From Pseudonocardia sp. EC080619-01 (GTDB lineage: Bacteria > Actinomycetota > Actinomycetes > Mycobacteriales > Pseudonocardiaceae), in the NCBI RefSeq assembly GCF_001420995.1, contig NZ_CP012184.1, positions 480,501 through 544,500 on the forward strand: a stretch of DNA of 64,000 nucleotides. The letters run 5' to 3'. The position numbers and the translations under genes are program-made. This document shows positions 1-8,113 of this stretch, piece after piece. How positions within the stretch are numbered: the stretch's first letter is position 1; the number at the start of each line of letters is the position of its first letter. Under the pieces are notes generated by a model. It was not told where the DNA came from. It did not search any database and worked only from the letters and a program-made list of their open reading frames with translations.

Positions 1-1
1 C

Positions 2-217
2 GGTCCGACGCTGCTCGGTGCCCTGGTCGCCGCGGACGCCGTCGACGAGCTGCGACTGACCCTCGTACCGGTCCTCGTCGGCGGTCCCGCCGGGCGGATC
101 GCCAGCGGCCCGGTCGCGGGACCGGCCCGGTCGCTGCGGCCGGCGGGCAGCCGTCAGGCCGACGACGGCACCCTCCTCCTGCACTACATCAGGGAGGGTC
201 ACCCGCCGAACGGGTGA
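2..217 (+). CDS. Dihydrofolate reductase family protein (RibD C-terminal type), 3' part only
   Basis: The window opens inside this gene; 71 codons and the TGA remain. The visible segment includes VDELRLTLVPVLVGG, the strand typical of the C-terminal half of RibD_C/dihydrofolate reductase-like proteins, and ends with the usual LLLHY strand. Family members are NADPH-dependent reductases, but the N-terminal nucleotide-binding part lies outside the window, so substrate and true family cannot be fixed. A gap of about 100 bp separates it from the Asp23 operon, which has its own ribosome binding site. Confidence 0.75.
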   Translation, partial: GPTLLGALVAADAVDELRLTLVPVLVGGPAGRIASGPVAGPARSLRPAGSRQADDGTLLLHYIREGHPPNG

Positions 218-323
218 ACTCGCGTGAGGAATCCGCCGGTCCGGGCATCACACGGGTGACCGCACGACGACCGGCGGCACGGCACACGGCCCCAGGGGCC
301 CGCCGTCCGCGAGAGGAGACGAC

Positions 324-803
324 ATGACCAGCAGCACTCCGGCTACCACCTCCGGCGCCGGTCCGGCCAAGATCGGCGACGACACCGGCCAGGGCAAGAC
401 CTCGATCGCCGCCTCGGTCGTGCAGAAGATCGCCGGGATCGCCGCCCGCGAGGTGTCGGGCGTCCACTCCATGGGCTCGGGCGCCTCCCGCGCGTTCGGC
501 GCGCTGCGCGAGCGCATCCCGGGCGGCGGCTCGACCGGCGCGTCCAACGTCGCCGGCGTCGCCGTCGAGGTCGGCGAGAAGCAGGCGGCCGTCGACCTGG
601 ACCTCGTCGTCGAGTACGGCGTGTCCATCGCCGAGCTCGCCAAGGCGGTCCGGCGCAACGTGATCGGCGCAGTCGAGCGGATGACCGGGCTCGAGGTCAT
701 CGAGGTCAACATCTCGGTGAACGACATCCACCTCGCGTCCGAGGACGACGACAAGGACGAGGCGCCGGCGGCGCCCGCCCCGACCGGCCGCGTCGTGGAG
801 TGA
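324..803 (+). CDS. Asp23/Gls24 family envelope stress protein
   Basis: 159 residues. After a Ser/Thr/Gly-rich N-terminus, the Asp23 domain runs from about residue 30 to 140, with IAGIAAREVSGVHSMG near its start and VDLDLVVEYGVSIAELAKAV in its core. Asp23 proteins are membrane-associated, cell-wall-stress-linked proteins tethered by a small anchor (AmaP). A strong ribosome site (GAGAGGAGA) lies 4-5 nt before the ATG. It is the first gene of a tightly packed run to position 3406 that holds further Asp23-type proteins and an AmaP-like anchor, so membership of an envelope-stress complex is likely. The acidic C-terminal tail is typical of actinobacterial members. Confidence 0.9.
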   Translation: MTSSTPATTSGAGPAKIGDDTGQGKTSIAASVVQKIAGIAAREVSGVHSMGSGASRAFGALRERIPGGGSTGASNVAGVAVEVGEKQAAVDLDLVVEYGVSIAELAKAVRRNVIGAVERMTGLEVIEVNISVNDIHLASEDDDKDEAPAAPAPTGRVVE

Positions 804-1195
804 CCGTGCCGGACCCCTCCCCCGAGTCCCCCGCCGCGGTCGTCACCGGGTCGCCCGGTGCCGCCGCGGTCGCGGCCGAGGCGGAGCGCGACCCGGACCC
901 GGCCACGCTCGCCGAGCTGGTCGCCGGGGCGGTCACCGCGCACCCGTCGGTGGTCCGGCTCGACGGCGGCGTCTTCGGCGCCGTCGCGACCTGGCTGCCG
1001 GGGCGCCGGCTGGTCGGGGTACACGTCGGCGGACCGGGCGAGCCGGTGGAGATCGGTGTGGTGCTGAACCTCGACCGGCCGATCCCGGCTACCGTCGCCG
1101 CTCTGCGCCGCACCGTCGCACCGCTCGTCGGCGGGGCGCCGATCGACGTCACGGTCTCCGACGTGGAGATCCCCGGCGGAGGCGGCACCGCATGA
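800..1195 (+). CDS. Small Asp23-like protein of the envelope-stress operon
   Basis: 131 residues, starting at GTG 800 that overlaps the preceding stop by 4 nt (GTGA), so translation is probably coupled. The C-terminal half (NLDRPIPATVAALRRTVAPL, then IDVTVSDVEIP) has the alternating beta/alpha pattern of the second half of an Asp23 domain, but the family signature is weak. No signal peptide or membrane segment is visible. I treat it as a divergent Asp23-like partner on position and pattern; its role is unknown. A second in-frame GTG at 806 is an equally possible start. Confidence 0.7.
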   Translation: MTVPDPSPESPAAVVTGSPGAAAVAAEAERDPDPATLAELVAGAVTAHPSVVRLDGGVFGAVATWLPGRRLVGVHVGGPGEPVEIGVVLNLDRPIPATVAALRRTVAPLVGGAPIDVTVSDVEIPGGGGTA

Positions 1196-1560
1196 CGCAG
1201 CAAGTGGAGGTACGGATGGACGGTCGGGACGCCCGCGGCGGGCTCACGCCCTCGGAACGCGCCGCGTACCGGTCGTTCGTCCGCACCCACCACCCCGACC
1301 GCGGCGGTGACCCCGAGGTCTTCCGGGCCGGGCTGGCCCGGTTCCGTGCGCTGGCCGGGCAGCCCCCCGGCGAGCGCGACGGCGGCCACGCCGCGGCCGG
1401 CGACGACAGCCGCTACGACCGTCCGATCGAGATCGTCCCGGACCTGCCCCTGCCGACCCGGGTCCTGGTCGCGCTCATCCGCACCGTCCGCCGCCAGAGG
1501 CGGACCCGGGTCGACCGTCCCGGCCGGCCCGACAACGACACCTCTCGGAGGTTTCCATGA
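1192..1560 (+). CDS. J-domain-like small protein in the Asp23 operon
   Basis: 122 residues from ATG 1192 (ATGA overlap). An in-frame ATG at 1216, 5 nt behind GGAGG, may be the real start and would give 114 residues. Residues about 25-50 read YRSFVRTHHPDRGGDPEVF. This carries the HPD triad and flanking helices of a J-domain, the DnaK-stimulating module of DnaJ. Only helix II, the HPD loop and part of helix III fit, so it is a minimal or divergent J-domain. A basic C-terminus follows (RTVRRQRRTRV). It could recruit Hsp70 to envelope-stress clients, but that is inference. The stop overlaps the next ATG. Confidence 0.65.
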   Translation: MTQQVEVRMDGRDARGGLTPSERAAYRSFVRTHHPDRGGDPEVFRAGLARFRALAGQPPGERDGGHAAAGDDSRYDRPIEIVPDLPLPTRVLVALIRTVRRQRRTRVDRPGRPDNDTSRRFP

Positions 1561-1736
1561 ACGCCACCCAGACCGGCCTGCTGGCAGGTCTCCTGCTGGG
1601 CATCGCCGGCACGACCGGCGGGTTCCTGTTCTTCGTCCTCACACTCGTCCTCGGTGCGATCGGCCTGGTCGTCGGGCGGGTGCTCGACGGTGAGCTGGAC
1701 GTCAGCGGCGTCCTCGGCCGGGGCCGCGACCGGTGA
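1557..1736 (+). CDS. DUF2273-like small membrane protein
   Basis: 59 residues; the start overlaps the previous stop by 4 nt and TCTCGGAGG lies just upstream. One or two closely spaced hydrophobic segments cover residues 6-40 (LLAGLLLGIAGTTGGF, then FVLTLVLGAIGLVVG), followed by a short polar tail. Size, topology and a position between two Asp23 genes match the DUF2273 small integral membrane proteins that accompany Asp23/AmaP. It probably helps to hold Asp23 at the membrane. Function is inferred from context only. Confidence 0.7.
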   Translation: MNATQTGLLAGLLLGIAGTTGGFLFFVLTLVLGAIGLVVGRVLDGELDVSGVLGRGRDR

Positions 1737-2107
1737 CCGCCCTCGCCGAGCCGGACGAACGCGGCTCCCTCGACGTCGACCCGTCGGTCCTCCGCAAGAT
1801 CGTCGAGTACGCCGCCGACACCGCGCCCGCCACCCGGCACCGCACCCGGCGGGTCGCCGGCCTCGGCGTCGGCGAGTCCGGGCCGAGCGCCCGGGTGACC
1901 GCACGGACCGGCGACGAGATCGACGTCCGGCTCTGGCTGACCCTCGTCTACCCCGGCCCCGTCCGGGCGGCCGTCGCCCAGGTCCGCGAGCGGATCGCCG
2001 CCGACCTGCTGCGGATGACCGGGCACCGGCTCCACCGCTTCACCGTCGAGATCGGTGCCCTGCAGTCCGACCGGTCCGCCTCGCCGGAGACCGCCCGGGT
2101 GCAGTGA
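1733..2107 (+). CDS. Asp23/Gls24 family protein (second copy)
   Basis: 124 residues from GTG 1733, overlapping the previous stop (GTGA). The Asp23 domain covers most of the protein: VLRKIVEYAADTAPATRH, VAGLGVG, a beta-strand IDVRLWLTLVYPGPV, and an amphipathic helix before HRFTVEIGAL. It is much diverged from the copy at 324-803, so this is not a recent duplication. It is likely another member of the membrane-anchored envelope-stress assembly. A 38-nt gap with a GAAAGGCAGGTG ribosome site leads into the next gene. Confidence 0.85.
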   Translation: MTALAEPDERGSLDVDPSVLRKIVEYAADTAPATRHRTRRVAGLGVGESGPSARVTARTGDEIDVRLWLTLVYPGPVRAAVAQVRERIAADLLRMTGHRLHRFTVEIGALQSDRSASPETARVQ

Positions 2108-2145
2108 CCGCGCCCCCGACCCACCAGAAAGGCAGGTGACACGCG

Positions 2146-2697
2146 ATGCGTGTCCTGCTCCGCGTCCTCGCGCCGCTGGTCAGCCTGGCCGTCGCCGCAC
2201 TCGGCGCACTGATCGTCACCGAGGCCGTCGCCGCCTGGGTGGACCCCGGGTCCGGCGCCGGCCTGCTCGTCCCCTGGCGGGACTGGTGGGCGACCGGCAC
2301 GGCCACCCTCTGGACGGCCGCGCCGGTGCTCTGGATCGCGGTCGCCGCGATCGTCGTCGGTGTGGTGCTGCTGGTCGTCGGGCTGCTCGCCCGCCGGCAC
2401 GACGTGGCCCTCACCTCGCCCTCGCCGGGGCTGACCGTCGCGACCGCACCGCGGGTGCTGGCCCGCCTGGTCGGCAGCCGGGTGCGCGCCCTCGACCCGG
2501 TCACCGGGGCCACGGTCACCGCGTCGGCGACGTCGGTGGTCGTCCGGGCCGGCGGCCGGGGCGACGCCGGCGAGCTCCGGTCCGAGGCCGACACGGCCGC
2601 GAAGGGTGTGCTCGACGCACTGCCGCTGGCCCGCAGGCCCCGGCTGAGCGTGCGCACCGCGCCGGACCGTCCGGCCTCGACGAAGGGAGTGCACTGA
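2146..2697 (+). CDS. DUF6286-type membrane protein of the Asp23 operon
   Basis: 183 residues. Two membrane helices are clear, about residues 5-27 (VLAPLVSLAVAALGALIV) and 58-84 (VLWIAVAAIVVGVVLLVVGL). A soluble C-terminal domain of about 95 residues follows, with short beta-strands and a conserved-looking LDALPLARRPRLSVRT end. This two-helix plus alpha/beta layout recurs next to actinobacterial Asp23 genes and matches what is called DUF6286. The cytoplasmic domain may interact with Asp23. The stop is directly followed by the ATG of the next gene, with 1 nt between them. Confidence 0.7.
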   Translation: MRVLLRVLAPLVSLAVAALGALIVTEAVAAWVDPGSGAGLLVPWRDWWATGTATLWTAAPVLWIAVAAIVVGVVLLVVGLLARRHDVALTSPSPGLTVATAPRVLARLVGSRVRALDPVTGATVTASATSVVVRAGGRGDAGELRSEADTAAKGVLDALPLARRPRLSVRTAPDRPASTKGVH

Positions 2698-2698
2698 G

Positions 2699-3406
2699 AT
2701 GGCCGCCGACACCACCCCGGCGCCGACGACCGGTGGCCCCCAGCCGTCGGACGCCGGCACCCGTCCGGTCGCCCCGGGCAACCCGCGCCGCGCCGCGAAG
2801 GACGCCCGCAGGGCGCAGTACCGCTCGGCGGGCGGCGCCCGGTGGGGGCTCACCCTGCTCGGCCTCGTGCTGCTGGCGGCGGGCGTCCTGACCGTCCTGC
2901 TCGTCAACGGGGTGTTCGGGGAGAACCGGCCGCAGCGGCCGGTGTTCGACCCGCTCGTCGAGCAGTTCCTGCTGGCGAACGTCACCGCGGTCCGGGCCGT
3001 CACGATCGTCGTGGGCCTGCTGCTGCTCGTGCTCGGGCTGCTGTGGACCGCGCGGTCGCTGCGCCCCGAGACCCGTCCGGACCTGGTCCTCGACGGGGGC
3101 GAGGGCACCCGGATCCGGATCAGCTCCTCCGCGGCGGCCGACGCGGTCGCCGACGGCGCCGACGCGCTCCCCGGCGTCACCCGGGCCCGCGCCCGGATGG
3201 TCGGCAGCGCCGCCCGCCCCGCGGTGCGGGCGACCGTGTGGGTCGACGAGGACGTCGCCGACACCGAGGTCGCCGAGATCTGCCGCCGGCTCGACGCCGA
3301 GGTCCTGCCTCAGGTGCGCGACGCGCTCGGCCTGGCCGACCTCCCCGTCGCCGTCCGGCTGGAGCTCGACTCGGCCCGCCGGGACTCCGGCCCGCGGGTG
3401 TCCTGA
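2699..3406 (+). CDS. AmaP-like alkaline-shock membrane anchor protein
   Basis: 235 residues. A polar, proline-rich N-terminus of about 45 residues precedes a helix (LTLLGLVLLAAGVLTVLLVN), a loop, and a second helix (AVTIVVGLLLLVLGLLW). A cytoplasmic alpha/beta domain follows (residues 125-230) with TRIRISSSAAADAVADGAD and VRATVWVDED. This is the AmaP arrangement: two helices plus a domain that binds Asp23. It is the last gene of the operon; the next gene has its own promoter-like box. Confidence 0.75.
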   Translation: MAADTTPAPTTGGPQPSDAGTRPVAPGNPRRAAKDARRAQYRSAGGARWGLTLLGLVLLAAGVLTVLLVNGVFGENRPQRPVFDPLVEQFLLANVTAVRAVTIVVGLLLLVLGLLWTARSLRPETRPDLVLDGGEGTRIRISSSAAADAVADGADALPGVTRARARMVGSAARPAVRATVWVDEDVADTEVAEICRRLDAEVLPQVRDALGLADLPVAVRLELDSARRDSGPRVS

Positions 3407-3462
3407 CCGGTCCGGCGCACCGGCGTGATCCGCTTCACAGCGGGCGGGTCCGCCGGTCGCCG

Positions 3463-3468
3463 TACGGT
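3463..3468 (+). promoter_or_regulatory. Candidate -10 box for a leaderless SDR transcript
   Basis: TACGGT ends 6 nt before the ATG at 3475. This is the spacing expected when transcription starts at the start codon itself, and no Shine-Dalgarno is visible. No convincing -35 hexamer was found. Confidence 0.45.
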
Positions 3469-3474
3469 CGGGCC

Positions 3475-4227
3475 ATGAGCGCACTGCTGGACGGCACGAC
3501 GGCTCTGGTCACCGGCGCGGGCAGCGGGATCGGGGCCGCCGTGGCCCGTCGCCTGGTCGCCGACGGCGCCACCGTGCACGCGGTCGACCTCGACGCCGCG
3601 AAGCTGGAGCAGCTGGCCGCCGGGGGCGACCGGATCATCCCGCACACCTACGACCTGTCCGACCTCGACGCCGTGGAGGAGCTCCCCCGCGACATCGACG
3701 TCCTGGTCAACAACGCCGGCCGCCAGCACGTCTCCCGGCTGGAGGAGTTCGATCCCGACACGTTCTCGGCGATCCTGCGGCTGATGCTCGAGTCGCCGTT
3801 CCGGCTGATCCGGCGGTCGCTGCCGCACATGTACGCCCGCGGCTGGGGCCGGGTCGTCAACATCTCCAGCGCGCACGGGCTGCGCGCCTCGCCGTACAAG
3901 TCGGCCTACGTCTCGGCCAAGCACGGCCTCGAGGGCCTGTCCAAGGTGACCGCGCTGGAGGGCGCCGAGCACGGTGTCACCAGCAACTGCATCAACCCGG
4001 CCTACGTCCGCACCCCGCTGGTCGAGAAGCAGATCGCCGACCAGGCCCGCACGCACGGGATCTCCGAGGACGAGGTCGTCGAGAAGATCATGCTGACGCC
4101 GGTGGCGGTGAAGCGGCTGATCGAGCCCGCGGAGACCGCCGAGCTGGCGGCGCTGCTGTGGGGCCCGGCATCGGCCTCGATCACCGGCTCCTCGCTGAGC
4201 CAGGACGGCGGCTGGACCGCCCGCTGA
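3475..4227 (+). CDS. 3-hydroxybutyrate dehydrogenase-like SDR oxidoreductase
   Basis: 250 residues, the classical SDR length. The NAD-binding motif TGAGSGIG lies at residues 11-18, NNAG at about 79, the catalytic serine in NISSAHG, and the Tyr-Lys pair in YVSAKHG. INPAYVRTPLVEKQI and ITGSSLSQDGGWTAR at the C-terminus match NAD-dependent 3-hydroxybutyrate dehydrogenases, which oxidise (R)-3-hydroxybutyrate to acetoacetate in ketone-body or polyhydroxybutyrate metabolism. The exact substrate is inferred from family resemblance; other short-chain alcohols are possible. It stands alone, probably read from a leaderless promoter. Confidence 0.85.
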   Translation: MSALLDGTTALVTGAGSGIGAAVARRLVADGATVHAVDLDAAKLEQLAAGGDRIIPHTYDLSDLDAVEELPRDIDVLVNNAGRQHVSRLEEFDPDTFSAILRLMLESPFRLIRRSLPHMYARGWGRVVNISSAHGLRASPYKSAYVSAKHGLEGLSKVTALEGAEHGVTSNCINPAYVRTPLVEKQIADQARTHGISEDEVVEKIMLTPVAVKRLIEPAETAELAALLWGPASASITGSSLSQDGGWTAR

Positions 4228-4300
4228 CCCGGCTCACCCGAGCCTCACCACCCGCCGGGCAGACTCTCCACGGCGCGACGACGAGATCGGGGGACTCCGG

Positions 4301-5956
4301 GTGGGGCACGAGCAGGACGGCCGTCGCCCGCCGGGCGACCCCGGTCACCGGCGGCCCGCGGGCGGCACCGGCCTCGCCGGGCTCGTCCTCTTGCTGGCGC
4401 TGGCGCTGCTCGCCGGCTGCGCGGTCGGCCCGTCCCAGCGCCCGCCGGTCGCCGTCCGCGGCGAGCTGCTGCCCGCCACTCCCCCGCCCGCGGCCGCCGG
4501 GCCGCCCGGTGACCCGAACCTGCTGCCCGGGACCGAGCCGCTGCGTGCCGGGCCCACCTTCACCGACTGCACGGCCGCGGTCCTCGGGGAGCAGGCGGCG
4601 TCCGGCACCCCGGTCCCGGCCGGGCGCGCGCTGGCGGCCGGCTGCAGCAGGCTCACCGTCCCCGCGGACCGGGACCGGCCGGACCTCGGCCCCACCCGGC
4701 TCGGCCTGACCCGGGTGACCACGCCCGGCGCCCCCGCCGACCTGCCCGTGCTCGTCGTGCTCGGCGACACCGGCGTCGACGGATCCTCGGGTGCCGCTGC
4801 CACGCTGGCCGCGCGGCTCCCGGATGAGGTGCTGACGCGCTACCAGGTGATCGGGATGGACCGCCGGGGTTCCGGCGAGGACCTGCTGGACTGCGCGCCG
4901 GCCGACGCCCGCACCGCCCTGCTCGACGCCGGCCCCGACCGGCGCGACGAGCGGGCGATGACCGCCCTGCTGGAGCGCTCCCGCTCGATCGTCCAGGACT
5001 GCTACCTGCTCCTGTCCGGCACGCTGACCAGCTACCGGGCCGACAGCTCCGCCGACGACGTCGAGTCGCTGCGCGGCGCGCTCGGGCTCGCCCGGCTGAA
5101 CGTCGTCGGCGTCGGTGACGGCGCCGACGCGGTCGCCGACTGGGCCGCCCGGCACCCGGACGCGGTGGGCCGCGTCGTCCTCGACGGCCCCGGCGACCCG
5201 ACCCTCGACGACCCGGTGCGCACCGAGACCACCACCGGTGCCGCGGAGGCCGCGTTCGACGCCTTCGCGACGGCCTGCCTCGCGGGCGCGGACTGTCCGC
5301 TCGGCCCGGACCCGCGGGCCACCGTGCGGGGGCTGGTCGACCGGCTCTCGCGCGTCGCCCTCCCCGTCGGCGACGGCGACGCCGTCACCGCGGGCGCGAC
5401 CGTGCGGGCGATCCGCTCGGCACTGTCCCAGCCGTCGCGCTGGCCGGAGCTGCAGTCCGCGCTGGCCGCCGCCGACGGCGGTGACGCCACCGGTCTGGAC
5501 CGGATCCTGCGGGCCGGCGCGAGCGCACCGGCCGGGCCGCTCGGGCGCTTCGACGCCGCGCTCGCCACCAGCTGCAACGACAGCCGGGTCCGGGTCACCC
5601 CTGGCGAGGGCGCCGACCTGGCCGGGCAGTGGGCCGGCCGGTTCCCGCTGTTCGGCGTCGCCGCGGCCCAGGAGCTGGTCGCCTGCGGGCCGTGGCCGCC
5701 CGGTGGGTCGGCCGCTCCGGCGGCGCCGCGCACCGGCACCCTGCCGCCGGTCGTCGTGCTGGGCACCGCGCAGGACCCGCGGGCCCCGCAGAGCGGCGCC
5801 GAGCGCACCGCCGAGCAGCTCGGCGACGGCCGGGTGGTGCGCTGGGAGGGCGCGGGCACCGGCGCCTATCCCCGCACCCCGTGCGTGACCGCGGTCGTCG
5901 ACCGTGCCCTCCTCGACGGGCACGCCCCGGCCGAACCGGTCGTCTGTCCGCCGTAA
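4301..5956 (+). CDS. Alpha/beta-hydrolase-fold lipoprotein (TAP-like C-terminus), probably catalytically inactive
   Basis: 551 residues from GTG 4301. A lipoprotein signal is clear: a hydrophobic stretch ending in LLAGC near residue 40, so the mature protein should be anchored outside the membrane. The rest follows the secreted tripeptidyl-aminopeptidase/hydrolase family, with an oxyanion-region motif GMDRRGSGEDLLDC at about residue 187 and a TAP-like C-terminal domain (PVVVLGTAQDPRAP). The nucleophile elbow reads NVVGVGDGAD where relatives have G-x-S-x-G, so the serine is replaced. It may have a binding or scaffolding role. No operon partner is evident. Confidence 0.7.
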   Translation: MGHEQDGRRPPGDPGHRRPAGGTGLAGLVLLLALALLAGCAVGPSQRPPVAVRGELLPATPPPAAAGPPGDPNLLPGTEPLRAGPTFTDCTAAVLGEQAASGTPVPAGRALAAGCSRLTVPADRDRPDLGPTRLGLTRVTTPGAPADLPVLVVLGDTGVDGSSGAAATLAARLPDEVLTRYQVIGMDRRGSGEDLLDCAPADARTALLDAGPDRRDERAMTALLERSRSIVQDCYLLLSGTLTSYRADSSADDVESLRGALGLARLNVVGVGDGADAVADWAARHPDAVGRVVLDGPGDPTLDDPVRTETTTGAAEAAFDAFATACLAGADCPLGPDPRATVRGLVDRLSRVALPVGDGDAVTAGATVRAIRSALSQPSRWPELQSALAAADGGDATGLDRILRAGASAPAGPLGRFDAALATSCNDSRVRVTPGEGADLAGQWAGRFPLFGVAAAQELVACGPWPPGGSAAPAAPRTGTLPPVVVLGTAQDPRAPQSGAERTAEQLGDGRVVRWEGAGTGAYPRTPCVTAVVDRALLDGHAPAEPVVCPP

Positions 5957-6363
5957 CCGCGTGCACCGGACGGGGTACCCCGCGTGGCCGAGCGGTGCGA
6001 CGAACCCGACACCGAAGGTCACAATTACGTATCCGCCGTTTTCCGGCGCGGTTGCGGACGGAACCGTCACGGTGCCGACGACCTGCGGCGACAGTTCCAC
6101 GAAACGTTTCTCGAAACGGTCACCGTGACATCACCGAGACGCTCGTTCGGCTTACCCGGCTCCCCTGTTCCGGCTAGGCTCCCTCCGGCGACGGGTCATC
6201 GCAGGTCGTACCGGGGGCAGCCAGTGCGGTCCGATCTCGGCCGCCACGTTCGGACGGTGTAACGCCGGTGGCCCTCACCGGCGAACGTTCCGACGAACGG
6301 TGCAGTGCGAACCGGTCGGCCTGAGCCGCTCGGCGGAGGTCGGAACCGGGCGGAAGGAGCACG
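5957..6363 (+). promoter_or_regulatory. 407-bp intergenic region upstream of the osmoprotectant transporter
   Basis: No gene is supported here. The part from about 6015 to 6180 is less GC-rich than its surroundings. It contains a perfect 10-bp palindrome GAAACGTTTC (6101-6110) followed by a further GAAAC half-site at 6113, a plausible operator. A -10-like TAGGCT lies at 6173-6178. Just before the transporter start, AAGGAG gives a normal ribosome site. Osmotic control of the operon would fit this region but is not shown. Confidence 0.4.
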
Positions 6364-7047
6364 GTGGATTTCTTCACCTACGTCGGATCACAACTGAACC
6401 AGTTGGTGTTCTACGGCCAGCAGCACTTTCTGCTGGTCGCCATTGCCGTCGGAATCGCCGCCGTCTTCGCCCTCCTCGCGGGGATGGTGCTCCACACGAA
6501 CCGGCTGACCCCGGACAGCTGGAGCAAGCCGATGCGGGTCGGGACGCGGGAGGGCCTGCTGATCGTGAGCTCGGCGGCGCTGACCGTGCCGTCTCTGGCG
6601 CTGTTCGGCCTGCTGCAGCCGGTGCTCGGGCTCGGTGCGACGCCGTCGCTGACCGCACTCACCATCTACGCCGTCTACCCGATCCTGCGCAACGTCGTCG
6701 CCGGGCTCTCCTCGGTCGACGACGCGGTGCTCGAGTCCGCCCGCGGGATGGGCATGGGCCCGGTCCGCCGGATGCTGTCCATCCAGCTCCCGCTGGCCTG
6801 GCCGGTCATCCTGTCCGGCATCCGGGTCGCCGTCCTGATCATCATCGGGATCGCGGTCGTCGCCGGCGCCATCAACGGCCCCGGGTTCGGCTCCTCGCTG
6901 CTCCTGGGCCTGCAGCGGCTGGGCTCGGTCAACTCCTTCAACCAGGTTCTGGCGGCCACGCTCGGCTGCCTCGTCGTGGCTGCCGTCTACGAACTCGTGT
7001 TCTGGCTCGTGCAGCGTTTCACCACCCCGAGGGGGATCCGTGTCTGA
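6364..7047 (+). CDS. Osmoprotectant (glycine betaine/choline-type) ABC transporter permease
   Basis: 227 residues from GTG 6364, with AAGGAG 5 nt upstream. Five to six membrane helices are seen. The cytoplasmic coupling loop reads VLESARGMGMGPVRRMLSIQ, matching the EAA motif of the OpuB/OpuC/ProW permease family. It would form the channel with the second permease at 8110. The gene overlaps the ATPase gene by 8 nt, showing a single operon: permease, ATPase, permease, binding protein. Substrate class (quaternary amines) is inferred from the family; the exact solute is unknown. Confidence 0.9.
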   Translation: MDFFTYVGSQLNQLVFYGQQHFLLVAIAVGIAAVFALLAGMVLHTNRLTPDSWSKPMRVGTREGLLIVSSAALTVPSLALFGLLQPVLGLGATPSLTALTIYAVYPILRNVVAGLSSVDDAVLESARGMGMGPVRRMLSIQLPLAWPVILSGIRVAVLIIIGIAVVAGAINGPGFGSSLLLGLQRLGSVNSFNQVLAATLGCLVVAAVYELVFWLVQRFTTPRGIRV

Positions 7048-8113
7048 TTCCGGCAAGCCGATGATCGCCCTCGAAGGCATCAGCAAGACCTACCCGAAGG
7101 CGACCGCCCCGGCCGTCCAGGAGCTCAACCTCGAGGTCCCCGAGGGGACCATCTCGATGTTCATCGGACCGTCCGGCTGCGGCAAGACGACCACGCTGAA
7201 GATGATGAACCGGCTGATCGAGCCGACGACCGGCCGGATCATGCTCGACGGCGAGGACGTCACCGCGGTGAACGCCGACGAGCTCCGCCGCCGGATCGGC
7301 TACGTCATCCAGCAGGTGGGCCTGTTCCCGCACTTCACCATCGGCGACAACATCGCCGTCGTCCCGAAGATCCTCGGCTGGGACAGGAACCGGATCACCG
7401 CCCGGGTCGACGAGCTGCTCCACCTGGTCGGCATGGAGCCGAAGGACTACCGCGACCGCTACCCGCGCCAGCTGTCCGGCGGGCAGCAGCAGCGCGTCGG
7501 CGTCGCCCGCGGCCTGGCCGCCGACCCGTCGGTGATGCTGATGGACGAGCCGTTCGGGGCGATCGACCCGATCACCCGTGAGCGGATCCAGGGCGAGTTC
7601 CTGGAGCTGCAGAAGCAGATCGCGAAGACGATCTGCTTCGTCACCCACGACCTGTCCGAGGCGGTGAAGCTGGGTGACCGGATCGCCGTGTTCGGCCCCG
7701 GCGGGACGCTGCAGCAGTACGACACCCCGGACAACGTCCTCACCCATCCCGCGAACGACTTCGTCGCCGAGTTCGTCGGCTCGGGCGCCGCGGTACGGCG
7801 GCTGTCACTGCTCGAGCTGTCCCGGCTCGAGCTGCAGCCGGTCGGGCTGGACGGCACCGGCGAGCGGAACGGCGCACCGACCTACGAGGCCGACGCCGAG
7901 GGCAGGCCGTCGCGCTGGGCCTACCTGCCGGGCACCGAGATGATGCCGAAGATGGTCACCGTCCCGCACTCCGGAACGGTCTACGACGCCGTCGACGTCA
8001 TGCTCGACTCGCAGACCGAGCTGGTCGGTGTGGTCGACGACGAGCAGAAGCTGCAGGGCGCCCTGTGGTGGAAGGACCTCGTCGAGGGCCTGAAGACCAA
8101 GGGGCAGGCGTGA
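7040..8113 (+). CDS. Osmoprotectant ABC transporter ATP-binding protein (OpuCA/ProV type)
   Basis: 357 residues from GTG 7040. Walker A GPSGCGKTT is at about residue 43, the Q-loop is YVIQQVGLFPH, the signature LSGGQQQR, and Walker B VMLMDEPFGA with the following switch histidine in CFVTHD. The C-terminal 100 residues contain a CBS-like segment (SGTVYDAVDVMLDSQTELVG). In this family CBS modules sense ionic strength and gate transport; only one clear repeat is visible here. The stop overlaps the start of the second permease by 4 nt. Confidence 0.92.
   Translation: MSDSGKPMIALEGISKTYPKATAPAVQELNLEVPEGTISMFIGPSGCGKTTTLKMMNRLIEPTTGRIMLDGEDVTAVNADELRRRIGYVIQQVGLFPHFTIGDNIAVVPKILGWDRNRITARVDELLHLVGMEPKDYRDRYPRQLSGGQQQRVGVARGLAADPSVMLMDEPFGAIDPITRERIQGEFLELQKQIAKTICFVTHDLSEAVKLGDRIAVFGPGGTLQQYDTPDNVLTHPANDFVAEFVGSGAAVRRLSLLELSRLELQPVGLDGTGERNGAPTYEADAEGRPSRWAYLPGTEMMPKMVTVPHSGTVYDAVDVMLDSQTELVGVVDDEQKLQGALWWKDLVEGLKTKGQA

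Noticed and set aside
5980..6060. A tRNA-like stretch (GTGGCCGAGCGGT resembling a Leu/Ser D-arm)
   Set aside because: No matching acceptor stem, anticodon arm or T-arm (GGTTCGAATCC-like) follows at the right distance; it is a chance match.
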